DNA from: JADJRH01 sp046351455
GTDB taxonomy: Bacteria > Myxococcota_A > Polyangia > Polyangiales > Polyangiaceae
Direction of reading: 5' to 3'
Assembly (NCBI GenBank): GCA_046351455.1
Contig: JAXLYM010000004.1
Span: 434,001 to 498,000 of the forward strand
DNA: 64,000 nt
Part shown: one piece after another, positions 49,993 through 58,572 of the stretch
How the letters are laid out: each line of letters begins with the position of its first letter
Numbering within the stretch: position 1 is the first letter of the stretch
Program-made: the position numbers and the translations under genes
Notes under the pieces: generated by a model
What the model was told of the DNA's origin: nothing
Databases searched by the model: none
Seen by the model: only the letters and a program-made list of their open reading frames with translations

Positions 49993-51552
49993 TCAGCCGA
50001 GCGCGCCGATCTTTCCTTCCACGGCGCGTCCCAGCTCGCCGCTCAGGATGAGCTCCTTGGCGCGCGCGATGTCGACGTGGATGGGGCGGTCCTCTTCGAG
50101 CGTGGGGACGACGCGGCGGAGGGCCTCGTGCGCGGCCGTCACCGCGTGCGACGGGCGCAGCGGGCGGCGCTGATCCACGCCCTGCGCCGCGACGATCAGC
50201 TCGATCGCGAGGACGTTGGCGACGTTCTCGACGACGTTCGCGAGCTTCCGCGCGCCGATGCTGCCCATGCTCACGTGGTCCTCGCGGGCCGCGCTCGTGG
50301 GGATGGAGTCGACGCTCGCGGGGTGCGCGTGGATCTTGTTCTCCGAGACGAGCGCCGCCGCCGTCACCTGCGCGATCATGAAGCCGGAGTGCAGCCCGCT
50401 CTGCGGCGCCAGGAAGGGCGTGAGGCCGTTCGACAGCGCCGGGTTCACCATCTGCTCGATGCGGCGCTCGCTGATGTTGCTGAGCTCGGACAGCGCGATC
50501 GCAGCCAGATCCAAGGCGATCGCGACCGGCTGTCCGTGGAAGTTGCCGCCGGAGACGAGGTCCGCGCCGTCGTCCGTGAGGAGCACCGTCGGGTTGTCGG
50601 TGACGCTGTTCGTCTCGCGGATCAGCACCTCGTTCGCGTAGCCGAGGGCGTCGCGGCTCGCGCCGTGGACCTGCGGGATGCACCGCAGCGAGTACGCGTC
50701 CTGCACGCGGCCGCAGTGCGCGTGGCTGTCCATGATCTCGCTCTCGACGAGCAGGCGCCTCAGGTTCTCGGCCACCTTGCGCTGGCCGGGGTGCGGTCTC
50801 ACCGCCATGAGACGGTCGTCGAACGGCTTCTTCGAGCCCATGAGCGCCTCGATGCTCATCGCGCCGGCGATGTCCGCGGCGGTCGCGAGGCGCGCGGCGT
50901 CTCGCAGGGCGAGCGCGCCGATCGACGTCATGAACTGCGTGCCGTTGATGAGCGAGAGGCCCTCCTTCGCGAGCAGCGTGAGCGGCGTCAAACCGGCCTT
51001 CGCGAGCGCCTCCGCGGCCGACATTCGCTCGCCCTGAAAGCGCGCCTCGCCTTCGCCGATGAGGGCCAGCGCGAGGTGCGCGAGCGGCGCCAGATCGCCC
51101 GACGCGCCCACCGATCCCTGCGCGGGGATCCGCGGCACCACGCCGGCGTTGAGCATGCCCACGAGCGCGTCGATCGCCTCCACGCGCACGCCCGAGCACC
51201 CGAGCGCGACCACCTGCGCGCGCAGCAGCATCATCCCGCGGACCGAGGCCTCGTCGAGATCCGGGCCGACGCCCGCGGCGTGGCTGCGCACGAGGTTCGC
51301 CTGCAGCGCGAGGATGTTCCGCTCGCTGATGCGCTTCTCCGCGAGCGCGCCGAAGCCCGTGTTGACGCCGTACACCGCGGGCGCCTTGTCGCCGGCCTCC
51401 GCGATCGCGTCGATGGCCCGCCGCGACGCGAGCACGCGCTCCTTCGCCTCGGGGCACAGCTCCACCTTCCGGCTGCGGCGCGCGACGTCTTCGAGGTCTT
51501 CGAGCGTGAGAGGACGGCCGATGAGGACGGGCGGAAGCGCGGGGATGCTCAC
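49993..51552 (-). CDS. hutH: Histidine ammonia-lyase
   Basis: A 519-residue enzyme converting L-histidine to urocanate and ammonia. The ASG triad that forms the MIO cofactor lies in GSVGASGDLAPLAHLALA. Other signatures are YGVNTGFGALAEKRI, LINGTQFMTSIGALALRD and DNPTVLLTDDGADLVSGGNF. GTG at 51550-51552 is the start by family length; the open frame runs far upstream but without family similarity. No other hut gene is adjacent. It ends directly against the FHA-SpoIIE gene (convergent, no gap). Confidence 0.95.
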   Translation of the reverse strand: MSIPALPPVLIGRPLTLEDLEDVARRSRKVELCPEAKERVLASRRAIDAIAEAGDKAPAVYGVNTGFGALAEKRISERNILALQANLVRSHAAGVGPDLDEASVRGMMLLRAQVVALGCSGVRVEAIDALVGMLNAGVVPRIPAQGSVGASGDLAPLAHLALALIGEGEARFQGERMSAAEALAKAGLTPLTLLAKEGLSLINGTQFMTSIGALALRDAARLATAADIAGAMSIEALMGSKKPFDDRLMAVRPHPGQRKVAENLRRLLVESEIMDSHAHCGRVQDAYSLRCIPQVHGASRDALGYANEVLIRETNSVTDNPTVLLTDDGADLVSGGNFHGQPVAIALDLAAIALSELSNISERRIEQMVNPALSNGLTPFLAPQSGLHSGFMIAQVTAAALVSENKIHAHPASVDSIPTSAAREDHVSMGSIGARKLANVVENVANVLAIELIVAAQGVDQRRPLRPSHAVTAAHEALRRVVPTLEEDRPIHVDIARAKELILSGELGRAVEGKIGALG

Positions 51553-51609
51553 GGCGCGGAGCCTAGTCGCGCTCTCGCGGAGGGGCGTCGACTTTTGGTG
51601 CGTCGGCGC

Positions 51610-51673
51610 GCGGCCTCCGTCGCGACGCGGCGCAAAAGGCCGCGGCCCCCGTCGCGACGCGGTGCAAAAGGCC
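51610..51673. repeat. 32-base tandem duplication with the palindrome CGTCGCGACG
   Basis: Two 32-base units, 51610-51641 and 51642-51673, agree at 30 positions. Each has the perfect palindrome CGTCGCGACG (51618-51627 and 51650-51659) and ends GCAAAAGGCC. They lie between the divergent hutH and outer-membrane genes. The paired palindromes sit exactly 32 bases apart, about three turns. Confidence 0.65.
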
Positions 51674-51759
51674 ATTGTTCCGCGAGGAGATTCGCCTAAG
51701 CTGCGCCCGCTCAACGCTCGCCCTCTCGGGGGAGCCTTGCGCGCAAGGAGCTTCTTCGC

Positions 51760-53448
51760 ATGCGTTCCTTCGCGGCCGCGCTGCTCGCCGCCTTCACGTT
51801 CGCCGCCTTCGCGCCCCGGCCCGCGCGCGCGGACGACGGAGGCACGCCGAGCGGTGACGCGGCCGCCCCGCACAACGAAGAGAGCGCCTTCGACGAGAAG
51901 CTGGTGCTCGACACGGGCCGACGCGCGCCGCCCGCGCCCGCGCCGGACAAGCTCTCGTTCAGCATCCGCGGGGAGTACGAGCTGCGGTACCGCGTCGCGA
52001 GCGATCTCGCGCTGACCGCGCCCGAGTCGGATCTCAGCGCGAACAAGCTCGGACAGAACCAGTACGCGTACCACTGGCTGCGCCTCACGCCGCGCTTTCA
52101 GTACCGCGACAAGCTCGCGATCGTGGGCCAGATCGACGTGCCGCGCGGCATGATCGCGGGCGACAAGACCCGGTACGTCGATCAGGTGCGCGACTCGTTC
52201 GCGGAGCCGAACTGGATCGAGGTGCACCCGCGCCAGCTCTACGTGGAGTGGGCCTCGCCGATCGGGATGTTCCGCGTCGGCCAGCAGGCGTCGCACTGGG
52301 GCATGGGCATCCTCGCGAACGACGGCGACCACCCGACGCTGTTCGGCGACTACATTCGCGGCTCGCTCGTGGAGCGCGTGCTCTACGCGGTGCCGCCGCT
52401 CGGCAAGGGCACGCCGCTCGTCTTCGTGGTCGCGGGGGACCTCGTTTACAAGGACAACACGGCCGACCTCACCGGCGACGACGTCCCGAAGCACCCGCGC
52501 GCGGGCGACCGCGCGTTCCAGGGTGTGGGCGCGATCGCCTATAAAACAAGGGGATACGAGCTCGGGATCTACGGCGTGTACCGCCACCAGAGCCGCGACG
52601 CGACCGCGGTGCTCACGCCGTTCACGGAGACGCTGGAGATCGGATCGTTCGACCTCACCGGCAAGTTCAACCGCCCCGTGCCGGGGACGCGCGCGTTCGT
52701 GTACGGCGAATTCGAAGCGGCGATGATCTTCGGGTGGACCAACTACATCCGCGGCGCCTACCGCGCGGGGCTGGATCCGACGGTGCCCGCGAAGGCCGAG
52801 CAGATCCAGTCGTACGGCGCGGTCGCGAAGATCGGCGTCGTGCGCGAGGCGCGCGAGGGCCGCGATCGATGGGGCGATCTCGTCGCGGAGCTGGAGTGGG
52901 GCTTCGCTTCCGGCGACGCGAACCCTTCGGACGGCGTGACCCGCCGCTTCACGATGGACCCGAACCACAACGTGGGCCTCGTGCTGTTCGACCACGTGAT
53001 GGCCTGGAAGACGGCGCGCGCCGCGACGATCGCCCAGGATCCGAGCGTCGTCGCGCGCCCCACGCCGGGCCTCGAATTCCTCCCGTCGAAGGGCGGCGTG
53101 TTCGGCGCGACGTACCTGAACCCGCGCTTCATCCTGAGGCCGCGCCCGTGGCTGGATCTGAAGGCCGGCCTCTTGATCGCGCAGACGACGGCGGACTTCG
53201 TCGATCCGTACCACGCGGGCGCGCTCGGCAAATTCGCGAACTACGACGGCGGCGATCCGCGGCGTCACGACCTCGGCGTGGAGGTGGACCTCGGCATCAC
53301 GGGCCGCATCGCGTTCCGCCAGGGCACGACGCTCGAGCTCGGCGCAGAGGGCGGCGCGCTGTTCCCCGGCCACGCCTTCGACGACGCGCTCGGCCGCACG
53401 CTCGCGAATCAGTACCTGGCGAACGTGAAGGTCGGCGTCCTGTATTAG
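51760..53448 (+). CDS. Outer membrane beta-barrel protein, TIGR04551-like
   Basis: A 562-residue exported protein. A signal peptide (1-24, ending ARAD) is followed by a Pro/Ala-rich lead and many amphipathic strands (SFSIRGEYELRYRVASDL, ITGRIAFRQGTTLELGAEGG) ending in VGVLY, consistent with an outer membrane beta-barrel. It resembles a family of long myxobacterial barrel proteins known by the model name TIGR04551, but I cannot confirm the match. Substrate unknown. It is divergent from hutH with about 200 bases that contain the palindrome pair. Confidence 0.65.
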   Translation: MRSFAAALLAAFTFAAFAPRPARADDGGTPSGDAAAPHNEESAFDEKLVLDTGRRAPPAPAPDKLSFSIRGEYELRYRVASDLALTAPESDLSANKLGQNQYAYHWLRLTPRFQYRDKLAIVGQIDVPRGMIAGDKTRYVDQVRDSFAEPNWIEVHPRQLYVEWASPIGMFRVGQQASHWGMGILANDGDHPTLFGDYIRGSLVERVLYAVPPLGKGTPLVFVVAGDLVYKDNTADLTGDDVPKHPRAGDRAFQGVGAIAYKTRGYELGIYGVYRHQSRDATAVLTPFTETLEIGSFDLTGKFNRPVPGTRAFVYGEFEAAMIFGWTNYIRGAYRAGLDPTVPAKAEQIQSYGAVAKIGVVREAREGRDRWGDLVAELEWGFASGDANPSDGVTRRFTMDPNHNVGLVLFDHVMAWKTARAATIAQDPSVVARPTPGLEFLPSKGGVFGATYLNPRFILRPRPWLDLKAGLLIAQTTADFVDPYHAGALGKFANYDGGDPRRHDLGVEVDLGITGRIAFRQGTTLELGAEGGALFPGHAFDDALGRTLANQYLANVKVGVLY

Positions 53449-53478
53449 ATGCCCACCTCCACATTCGTGGGATTTACA

Positions 53479-53500
53479 AGGGGGCTCCGCCCCCTCGTTT
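53479..53500 (+). terminator. GC hairpin with short T run
   Basis: AGGGGGC-TCC-GCCCCCT (53479-53495) forms a seven-pair stem with a three-base loop and is followed by CGTTT. It lies 30 bases after the stop of the barrel gene, so it is a plausible intrinsic terminator. The T run is short. Confidence 0.55.
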
Positions 53501-53581
53501 CACTCCCCCGCTGCGTCGTGCGACGGTTTTGCCGCATTTCGTGGGATGTTTTCGGCAGAGGTTCCGGCTAAGGGAAAATTC

Positions 53582-54052
53582 ATGTCCTCTGCGAAGCGAA
53601 ACTGGACCCTCGCTGCGGCGCTTCTGTTCGGGGCGCCGGCCTTCGCTGCGGCCGCCTGCGGTCCGCCGCCCGCGCCGACTCCGCCGGAAGGTGGCACCTC
53701 CACCACCGCGGATCCGACCGCCACCGATGCGCCGACGAGCGCGCCCACCGCGACGGCGACGGCCACCGCGAGCGCGACGAGCACGGGCACCGTCGCGCCG
53801 GTCGCCACGGGCACGGGGACGATGCCCTCGCTGGACTGCAAGCTGTCGTCGCCGGTGAAGAGCGCCGACGCGTGCACCACCGACGCGGACTGCGGCGTCA
53901 GCGATCCGTGCCACGCGCACGCCTGCGTCGCGAAGGCGAAGAGCCACCCGCCGGACAAGTCCACGATCTGCACGCGCCTCATGGACTGCAACAGCTCCGA
54001 TGCGAACACGTGCGGTTGCCTCAACGGCGTGTGCGCGCTCTACCCGCGCTGA
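53582..54052 (+). CDS. Cys-rich lipoprotein with Thr/Ala linker
   Basis: A 156-residue protein. The signal ends FAAAACGPPP, a fair lipobox. A linker of Thr/Ala/Pro (about residues 30-85) leads to a small domain with eight Cys (for example C-K-L-S-S, then ACTTDADCGVSDPCHAHACV and NTCGCLNGVCAL), probably disulfide-bonded and extracytoplasmic. Such short Cys-rich lipoproteins are common in myxobacteria; no function is known. The ATG at 53582 has AAGGGA eight bases upstream. Confidence 0.7.
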   Translation: MSSAKRNWTLAAALLFGAPAFAAAACGPPPAPTPPEGGTSTTADPTATDAPTSAPTATATATASATSTGTVAPVATGTGTMPSLDCKLSSPVKSADACTTDADCGVSDPCHAHACVAKAKSHPPDKSTICTRLMDCNSSDANTCGCLNGVCALYPR

Positions 54053-54073
54053 CCCAGGAGTAGGAGTCGAGCC

Positions 54074-54586
54074 ATGCAGTACTTCGTGACGTTCTCATCC
54101 GGTGACGAGGTCGCGGTCGACGTGGTGCACCTGCCCACCGGCGAGATCCGCGTGAAGGTCGGCGACGCGATCCTCGACGCGGACGCCCTCGTGCCGTCGC
54201 CCGGCGTGACGAACCTCCGCGTCGACGGCCGCGTGCTCGACCTCTTCATGGAGGGCACGCCCCCCGACGTCGGCGTGATCGCCGCAGGAAGGCGCTTCTA
54301 CGCGAAGGTCGAGAGCGAGCGCGAGCGCGCCCTCAACGCGGCGGCCGGTCGCGGCGCGAGCGGAAAAGGCGACGGCCTCGTGACCTCGCCGATGCCGGGC
54401 CGCGTGCTGAAGATCCTCGTGAACGAGGGCGACACGGTGGCGCCGGGCACGCCGCTCATCGTCGTGGAGGCGATGAAGATGGAGAACGAGCTCTTCGCCG
54501 AGCGAGAGGGCAAGGTCGCGAAGGTGTTCGTCACGCCGGGCACCAACGTCGAAGGCGGCGCCAAGCTGATCGAGATCCAGGCATGA
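54074..54586 (+). CDS. Stand-alone biotinyl carrier protein
   Basis: A 170-residue protein. The C-terminal ~70 residues are a biotinyl domain, with MKM in EAMKMENELFAEREGKVAKV where the lysine should be biotinylated. The N-terminal half (VDVVHLPTGEIRVKVGDAIL) is of the type seen in carboxyltransferase-associated subunits. A biotin-dependent carboxylase partner is not nearby, so it may serve one elsewhere. Its stop overlaps the start of the next gene (ATGA). Confidence 0.85.
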   Translation: MQYFVTFSSGDEVAVDVVHLPTGEIRVKVGDAILDADALVPSPGVTNLRVDGRVLDLFMEGTPPDVGVIAAGRRFYAKVESERERALNAAAGRGASGKGDGLVTSPMPGRVLKILVNEGDTVAPGTPLIVVEAMKMENELFAEREGKVAKVFVTPGTNVEGGAKLIEIQA

Positions 54587-55581
54587 TCCCGCGCCTCTCG
54601 CTCGGGCATTTGCCGACGCCGCTGGTGTCGCCGAAGCGGCTCGCGGAGCGCCTCGGCGTCGATCTCTGGGTGAAGCGCGACGACGCGACGGGCGGCGCGG
54701 AGGCGGGGAACAAGGTCCGCAAGCTCGAGTACCTGCTCGCCGACGCGATCAAGAAGGGCGCCGACACGGTGCTCACGTGCGGAGGCATCCAGTCGAACCA
54801 CGCGCGCGCCACCGCCGTTTGCGCCGCGTCGCTGGGCCTTCAAGCGGTGCTCTTTCTGCGAACGGCGGGCACGGATCTCGATCCGGCGCGCGCGCCGCTG
54901 GAGGGCAACGTGCTGATCGATCGCATGGTCGGCGCGACGATCCGCCTCGTGACGCCGGCGCAGTACGCCGCGCGGAACGCGCTCATGGATGAGTACGCCG
55001 CGGAGCTCACGCAGCGCGGGCGCAAGCCGTACGTGGTGCCGTACGGAGGCTCGAACGGCCTCGGCGCGCTCGGCTACGTGGAGGCGATGCGCGAGATCCG
55101 CCGGCAGCTCGATCTGAAGCTCGCGGGCGGTGAGCCGTTCGACGTGATCGTGCACGCGTGCGGCAGCGGCGGCACCGCGGCGGGCGTCGCGCTCGGCGCC
55201 TCGAAATACGGCGTGGCCCGCGAGGTCCGCGCGATGGCGGTCGATCACGACGCGCCCACCTTCTACGAGATCGTGAACCGCATCATGACGGAGGCGCGCG
55301 CGATCGATCCCGATCTCGGCCCGCCGGCGAACCTCATCGTCGACGACCGCGCGAAGGGCCCCGCGTACGCCGTGAGCACGGAGTCGCAGCGCCGCCGCAT
55401 CACCGAGGTCGCGCGCCTCTCGGGCCTCGTGCTCGATCCGGTGTACACGGGCAAGGCGATGAGCGGCCTCTGGGATCTCTGCGAGAGCGGCGACCTGCGC
55501 GGCAAGCGCGTCCTCTTCTTGCACACCGGCGGCCTCCCCGGCCTCCTCGCCGCGGGCCCCACGTTCAACGACGAGATTTAA
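54583..55581 (+). CDS. D-cysteine desulfhydrase / ACC deaminase family PLP enzyme
   Basis: A 332-residue fold-type II PLP enzyme. Seen are GHLPTPLVSPKRLAERLGVD, DDATGGAEAGNKVRKLEYLL (Schiff-base lysine in GNKVRKLE), CGGIQSNHARATA and HACGSGGTAAGVALG (phosphate cup). Family members desulfurate D-cysteine or deaminate ACC; which is done here cannot be told from the sequence. It is translationally coupled to the biotinyl gene by an ATGA overlap, an odd pairing for these families. Confidence 0.85.
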   Translation: MIPRLSLGHLPTPLVSPKRLAERLGVDLWVKRDDATGGAEAGNKVRKLEYLLADAIKKGADTVLTCGGIQSNHARATAVCAASLGLQAVLFLRTAGTDLDPARAPLEGNVLIDRMVGATIRLVTPAQYAARNALMDEYAAELTQRGRKPYVVPYGGSNGLGALGYVEAMREIRRQLDLKLAGGEPFDVIVHACGSGGTAAGVALGASKYGVAREVRAMAVDHDAPTFYEIVNRIMTEARAIDPDLGPPANLIVDDRAKGPAYAVSTESQRRRITEVARLSGLVLDPVYTGKAMSGLWDLCESGDLRGKRVLFLHTGGLPGLLAAGPTFNDEI

Positions 55582-56222
55582 CTGCGCATCTCTGCGTAGC
55601 CGAGCAAGAGCGCCCAGATCGCGCTCGTGAGCTCTCTCACGAAGTCGACGCGGAACACGGCCATGTCGTCGCGCTCCAGCACCTTCGCGACCGACGGCGG
55701 CGGCGACGCCATCGGCTGGAGGCCCGTCACGAGCGCATGGCACACGACGAGCGCGCGCGCGCCCTCGCCTTCGCGCAGGAACGGGAGCCGCTTCTCGATG
55801 CGCGCTCCGGACGCGGCCACGCGATCGCGCAGGAAGCTCTTGAACGTGAGCACCGCGTCCTCCGGCACGTTGTGCTCCAGGATGCTCGACATCAGCGCGA
55901 GCAGGTGCGTGAGCGTGGGCCGCTCGTCGAGCGTCTCCGCGAGGAGCTGCGCCACGCGCTTCGGCGTCCACGTGCCGCCCTGATCGAGGCGCGCGTCGAT
56001 CGCCTCGAACCACGCCGCGAGATCGTCGTGCAGCAGCCCCAGGAGCAGCGCCTCCTTCGTCGCGAAGTAGATGTACAGCGTGCCCTTCGCGAGCCCCGCG
56101 CGCTCCGCGACGTCGGCCATGTTGAACGTCGCGAACGTCGCGCGCGCCCACAAATCCCGCGCGGCCCCGAGGATGAGCCGCCGCCTGCCTTCCTTGTCCT
56201 CGGCCTTCCGCGCGCGTTGCAT
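55578..56222 (-). CDS. TetR-family regulator
   Basis: A 214-residue TetR regulator: DNA-binding region LILGAARDLWARATFATFNM then VAERAGLAKGTLYIYFATKE, followed by a helical effector domain. It is convergent with the PLP enzyme gene, their stop codons overlapping by a few bases. Divergent from the gene at 56333, with which it shares a 110-base upstream region. Its target is unknown. Confidence 0.88.
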   Translation of the reverse strand: MQRARKAEDKEGRRRLILGAARDLWARATFATFNMADVAERAGLAKGTLYIYFATKEALLLGLLHDDLAAWFEAIDARLDQGGTWTPKRVAQLLAETLDERPTLTHLLALMSSILEHNVPEDAVLTFKSFLRDRVAASGARIEKRLPFLREGEGARALVVCHALVTGLQPMASPPPSVAKVLERDDMAVFRVDFVRELTSAIWALLLGYAEMRS

Positions 56223-56332
56223 GACTGCGGGTCAGGTATGAGGTGACTCGCGGTCATGAGTCAAGGGGCGCCACGGAGAGGACGGAGCTGTGAGGCTGGC
56301 ACCTCGCCTGATGTCGCGGTAAGCCGCGCGGG

Positions 56333-58165
56333 ATGCCTCCGCCTTCGGATCCTCGCAACCTCCGTGCGAAGTGGCAGCGCGCGCTCGAAGAGCGACGGAA
56401 GGCCGGCCTCGCGGGCCCTCCGGTCGACGTGACGCCCGGCAAAGAGCAGCGCGCAGCGCGACCCGCGATCGACGCGAAGAGCGAGCCGCCGAGCCCCGCG
56501 CGCGAGACGAAGGACGAGCCGATCGCGAAGGCGCCGCTCGACGCGAAGGCCGCAGGGACGATCCCAGGGGGCGGCGGCGAGGGCGGGGCACGCGGTCACG
56601 ACGAGGAGGCTTCTCCGAGGGAGGACGCTGCCGCGAACAAAGCGGAGACGTCACCCACGCAGAAAAACGCTTCGAAAGACGAAGAATCCGCGAAGAAGAA
56701 GAACGCGGGCGGCGGGTCGTCCGTGTGGAGCTCGATCGGCGCGGCGCTCATTCTGGTGGGCGGCGTCGGCTTCGCGCTGCGCACGTTCCTCGGGCCGGAC
56801 ACCGATTCGAGCGGCGACGACGACGCGTTTTCGAGCACCGCCACGACCACCGCGAAGATGGAGCCGGAGCTCCCGCCGGAGCCCGCGAAGCCGCAGGCGA
56901 AAGCGCACTGCGCCGAGCCTTCGAAGCAAGCGTTCGTGGTGGGTGATGCCCCCGCGCCGAAGCCCGCCGGCACCACCGCGGATCCGGACGATCCGCCGGA
57001 GGACGAGCTCGCGCCGTTCGCGGTGGAGATCGGACGCGGCGTCCCGTTCGGCACAGGCTTCGCGGTCGGCACGCAGCGCCAGGCCGAGGGCGGCACCGTG
57101 TCGATGGTCGCGACGCTCCACGAAGACGGCGGCGACGGCAAGCTCGTGCGCCTCGCGCGCTCCCGCGGCGACTTCGATCCGCCGGTCGTCGCGTCCGCGG
57201 GCAGCTCGCTCCTCGCCGCGATGATCGAGCCGAACGCCGGCGGCCGCGCGATCAAAATTGCCAAGATCGAAGGCGATCGCGTCACGTGGGGCCCCGAGCT
57301 CTCCGAAGGCCGCGACGAGTCGCTCGCGGTGGATCTGGCCGCGACCGGAGCGCGCGCGATCGTCGTGTGGGACGACGTGCCGCAAGGCCACGAGCGCAGC
57401 GTGATCGACCTCGCGACGTTCGACGTGGGCACGCTCCGAGGCAGCGGCGGCCGCGCGATCACGCCGCCCACGATCGACGCGGACCAGCCGCGCCTCGCGC
57501 CGCGACCGGGCGGCTACTGGCTCTCGTACCTCGTGCACGGCGACGCGCCGACGGAGCCCACCGCCGCGAAGAACGACAACGACGGCGACGACTCACCCGC
57601 GCCGGAGCCGACGTCGAAGAAGCCGAAGAAGAAGCCGAGCAAGAAGGCCGACAACAACGACGACAGCGACACCGAGGCCGCGGGCGAGGCGATCGCGCAC
57701 ACGTGGATCGAGCTGCTCCCGCTCGACGAGAACGGCACGTCGGTCGGCGCGGCGCGCGCGGTGACGCCGAAGGATGGCCGCGTGATCGGCTACGACCTCG
57801 AAGACGGCGCGGACGGCAGCGCGGTGCTCCTCTATCGCGAGGACGACACGCCGAACGGCTCCAACGGCGGCCAGGTCAAATCGATCGTGGCGGAGCTCGG
57901 CGGCGTCGGTGAGCCGCGCGTCATCGCGGAGGAAGGCGTCGGCGCCGGCGTGCCGCAGCTCTTCGGCAGCTGGGTCGTCATCCACTCGATGTCCGGCCCC
58001 GTGCAGATCGGCGCGCTCGGCCCGAAAGGGGACATCGCGTCGGAGATGGCGCCGGAGAAGCTGCTCGGTCACGGCGAGGTGATCGCCGCGTCGAACGGCG
58101 CGTTCCTGATCGGGACGCCCGCGGGCCGCGCGATGAAGCTCGCGGTCGCGCGCTGCGCGAGGTGA
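56333..58165 (+). CDS. Hypothetical membrane-anchored protein with low-complexity regions
   Basis: A 610-residue protein. Residues about 1-125 are basic and acidic low-complexity; one membrane helix lies near residues 135-152 (SIGAALILVGGVGFALRTFL). The rest is a beta-rich region (for example VPFGTGFAVGTQRQAEGGTV, then VASAGSSLLAAMIEPNAGGR) with an acidic-basic insert near residues 408-445 (PKKKPSKKADNNDDSD). No family is recognised. The start has no strong ribosome site. Confidence 0.55.
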   Translation: MPPPSDPRNLRAKWQRALEERRKAGLAGPPVDVTPGKEQRAARPAIDAKSEPPSPARETKDEPIAKAPLDAKAAGTIPGGGGEGGARGHDEEASPREDAAANKAETSPTQKNASKDEESAKKKNAGGGSSVWSSIGAALILVGGVGFALRTFLGPDTDSSGDDDAFSSTATTTAKMEPELPPEPAKPQAKAHCAEPSKQAFVVGDAPAPKPAGTTADPDDPPEDELAPFAVEIGRGVPFGTGFAVGTQRQAEGGTVSMVATLHEDGGDGKLVRLARSRGDFDPPVVASAGSSLLAAMIEPNAGGRAIKIAKIEGDRVTWGPELSEGRDESLAVDLAATGARAIVVWDDVPQGHERSVIDLATFDVGTLRGSGGRAITPPTIDADQPRLAPRPGGYWLSYLVHGDAPTEPTAAKNDNDGDDSPAPEPTSKKPKKKPSKKADNNDDSDTEAAGEAIAHTWIELLPLDENGTSVGAARAVTPKDGRVIGYDLEDGADGSAVLLYREDDTPNGSNGGQVKSIVAELGGVGEPRVIAEEGVGAGVPQLFGSWVVIHSMSGPVQIGALGPKGDIASEMAPEKLLGHGEVIAASNGAFLIGTPAGRAMKLAVARCAR

Positions 58166-58181
58166 TAATCGCATCACCCCT

Positions 58182-58547
58182 GTGAAGATCGCCGCCAACG
58201 TCGTCGTCGTCCTCGTCGCAGTCCTCCACGTCTACTTCATGATCCTGGAGATGTTTTTGTGGACCGCCGAGCGCGGCCGGAAGGCGTTCGGCACCACGAA
58301 GGAGGACGCGGAGAAGACCGCGACGCTCGCGAAGAACCAGGGCCTCTACAACGGCTTCTTGGCCGCGGGCCTCGCGTGGTCGGTGATCGCGGCGGACGTC
58401 GCGATGGCGTTCCAGCTCAAGCTCTTCTTCCTCGGCTGCGTGATCGTGGCGGGCGTGTACGGCGCGGCGACGGCCTCGAAGAAGATCCTCTTCGTGCAGG
58501 CGCTCCCCGCGACGATCGGCGCGATCCTGGTGGTAGTCGCGCGCTAG
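58182..58547 (+). CDS. DUF1304 family membrane protein
   Basis: A 121-residue integral membrane protein with four predicted helices and the DUF1304 pattern: VAVLHVYFMILEMFLWTAER, then FGTTKEDAEKTATLAKNQGL and YNGFLAAGLAWSV. Role unknown. Start is GTG at 58182. It follows the preceding gene after 16 bases. Confidence 0.88.
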   Translation: MKIAANVVVVLVAVLHVYFMILEMFLWTAERGRKAFGTTKEDAEKTATLAKNQGLYNGFLAAGLAWSVIAADVAMAFQLKLFFLGCVIVAGVYGAATASKKILFVQALPATIGAILVVVAR

Positions 58548-58572
58548 TCCCGCTAATCCGCATCTCGTTCGA

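Noticed and set aside
51553..53373. Upstream extension of hutH to 1126 codons
   Set aside because: Only the last 519 codons are HutH; the rest is antisense to the barrel gene.
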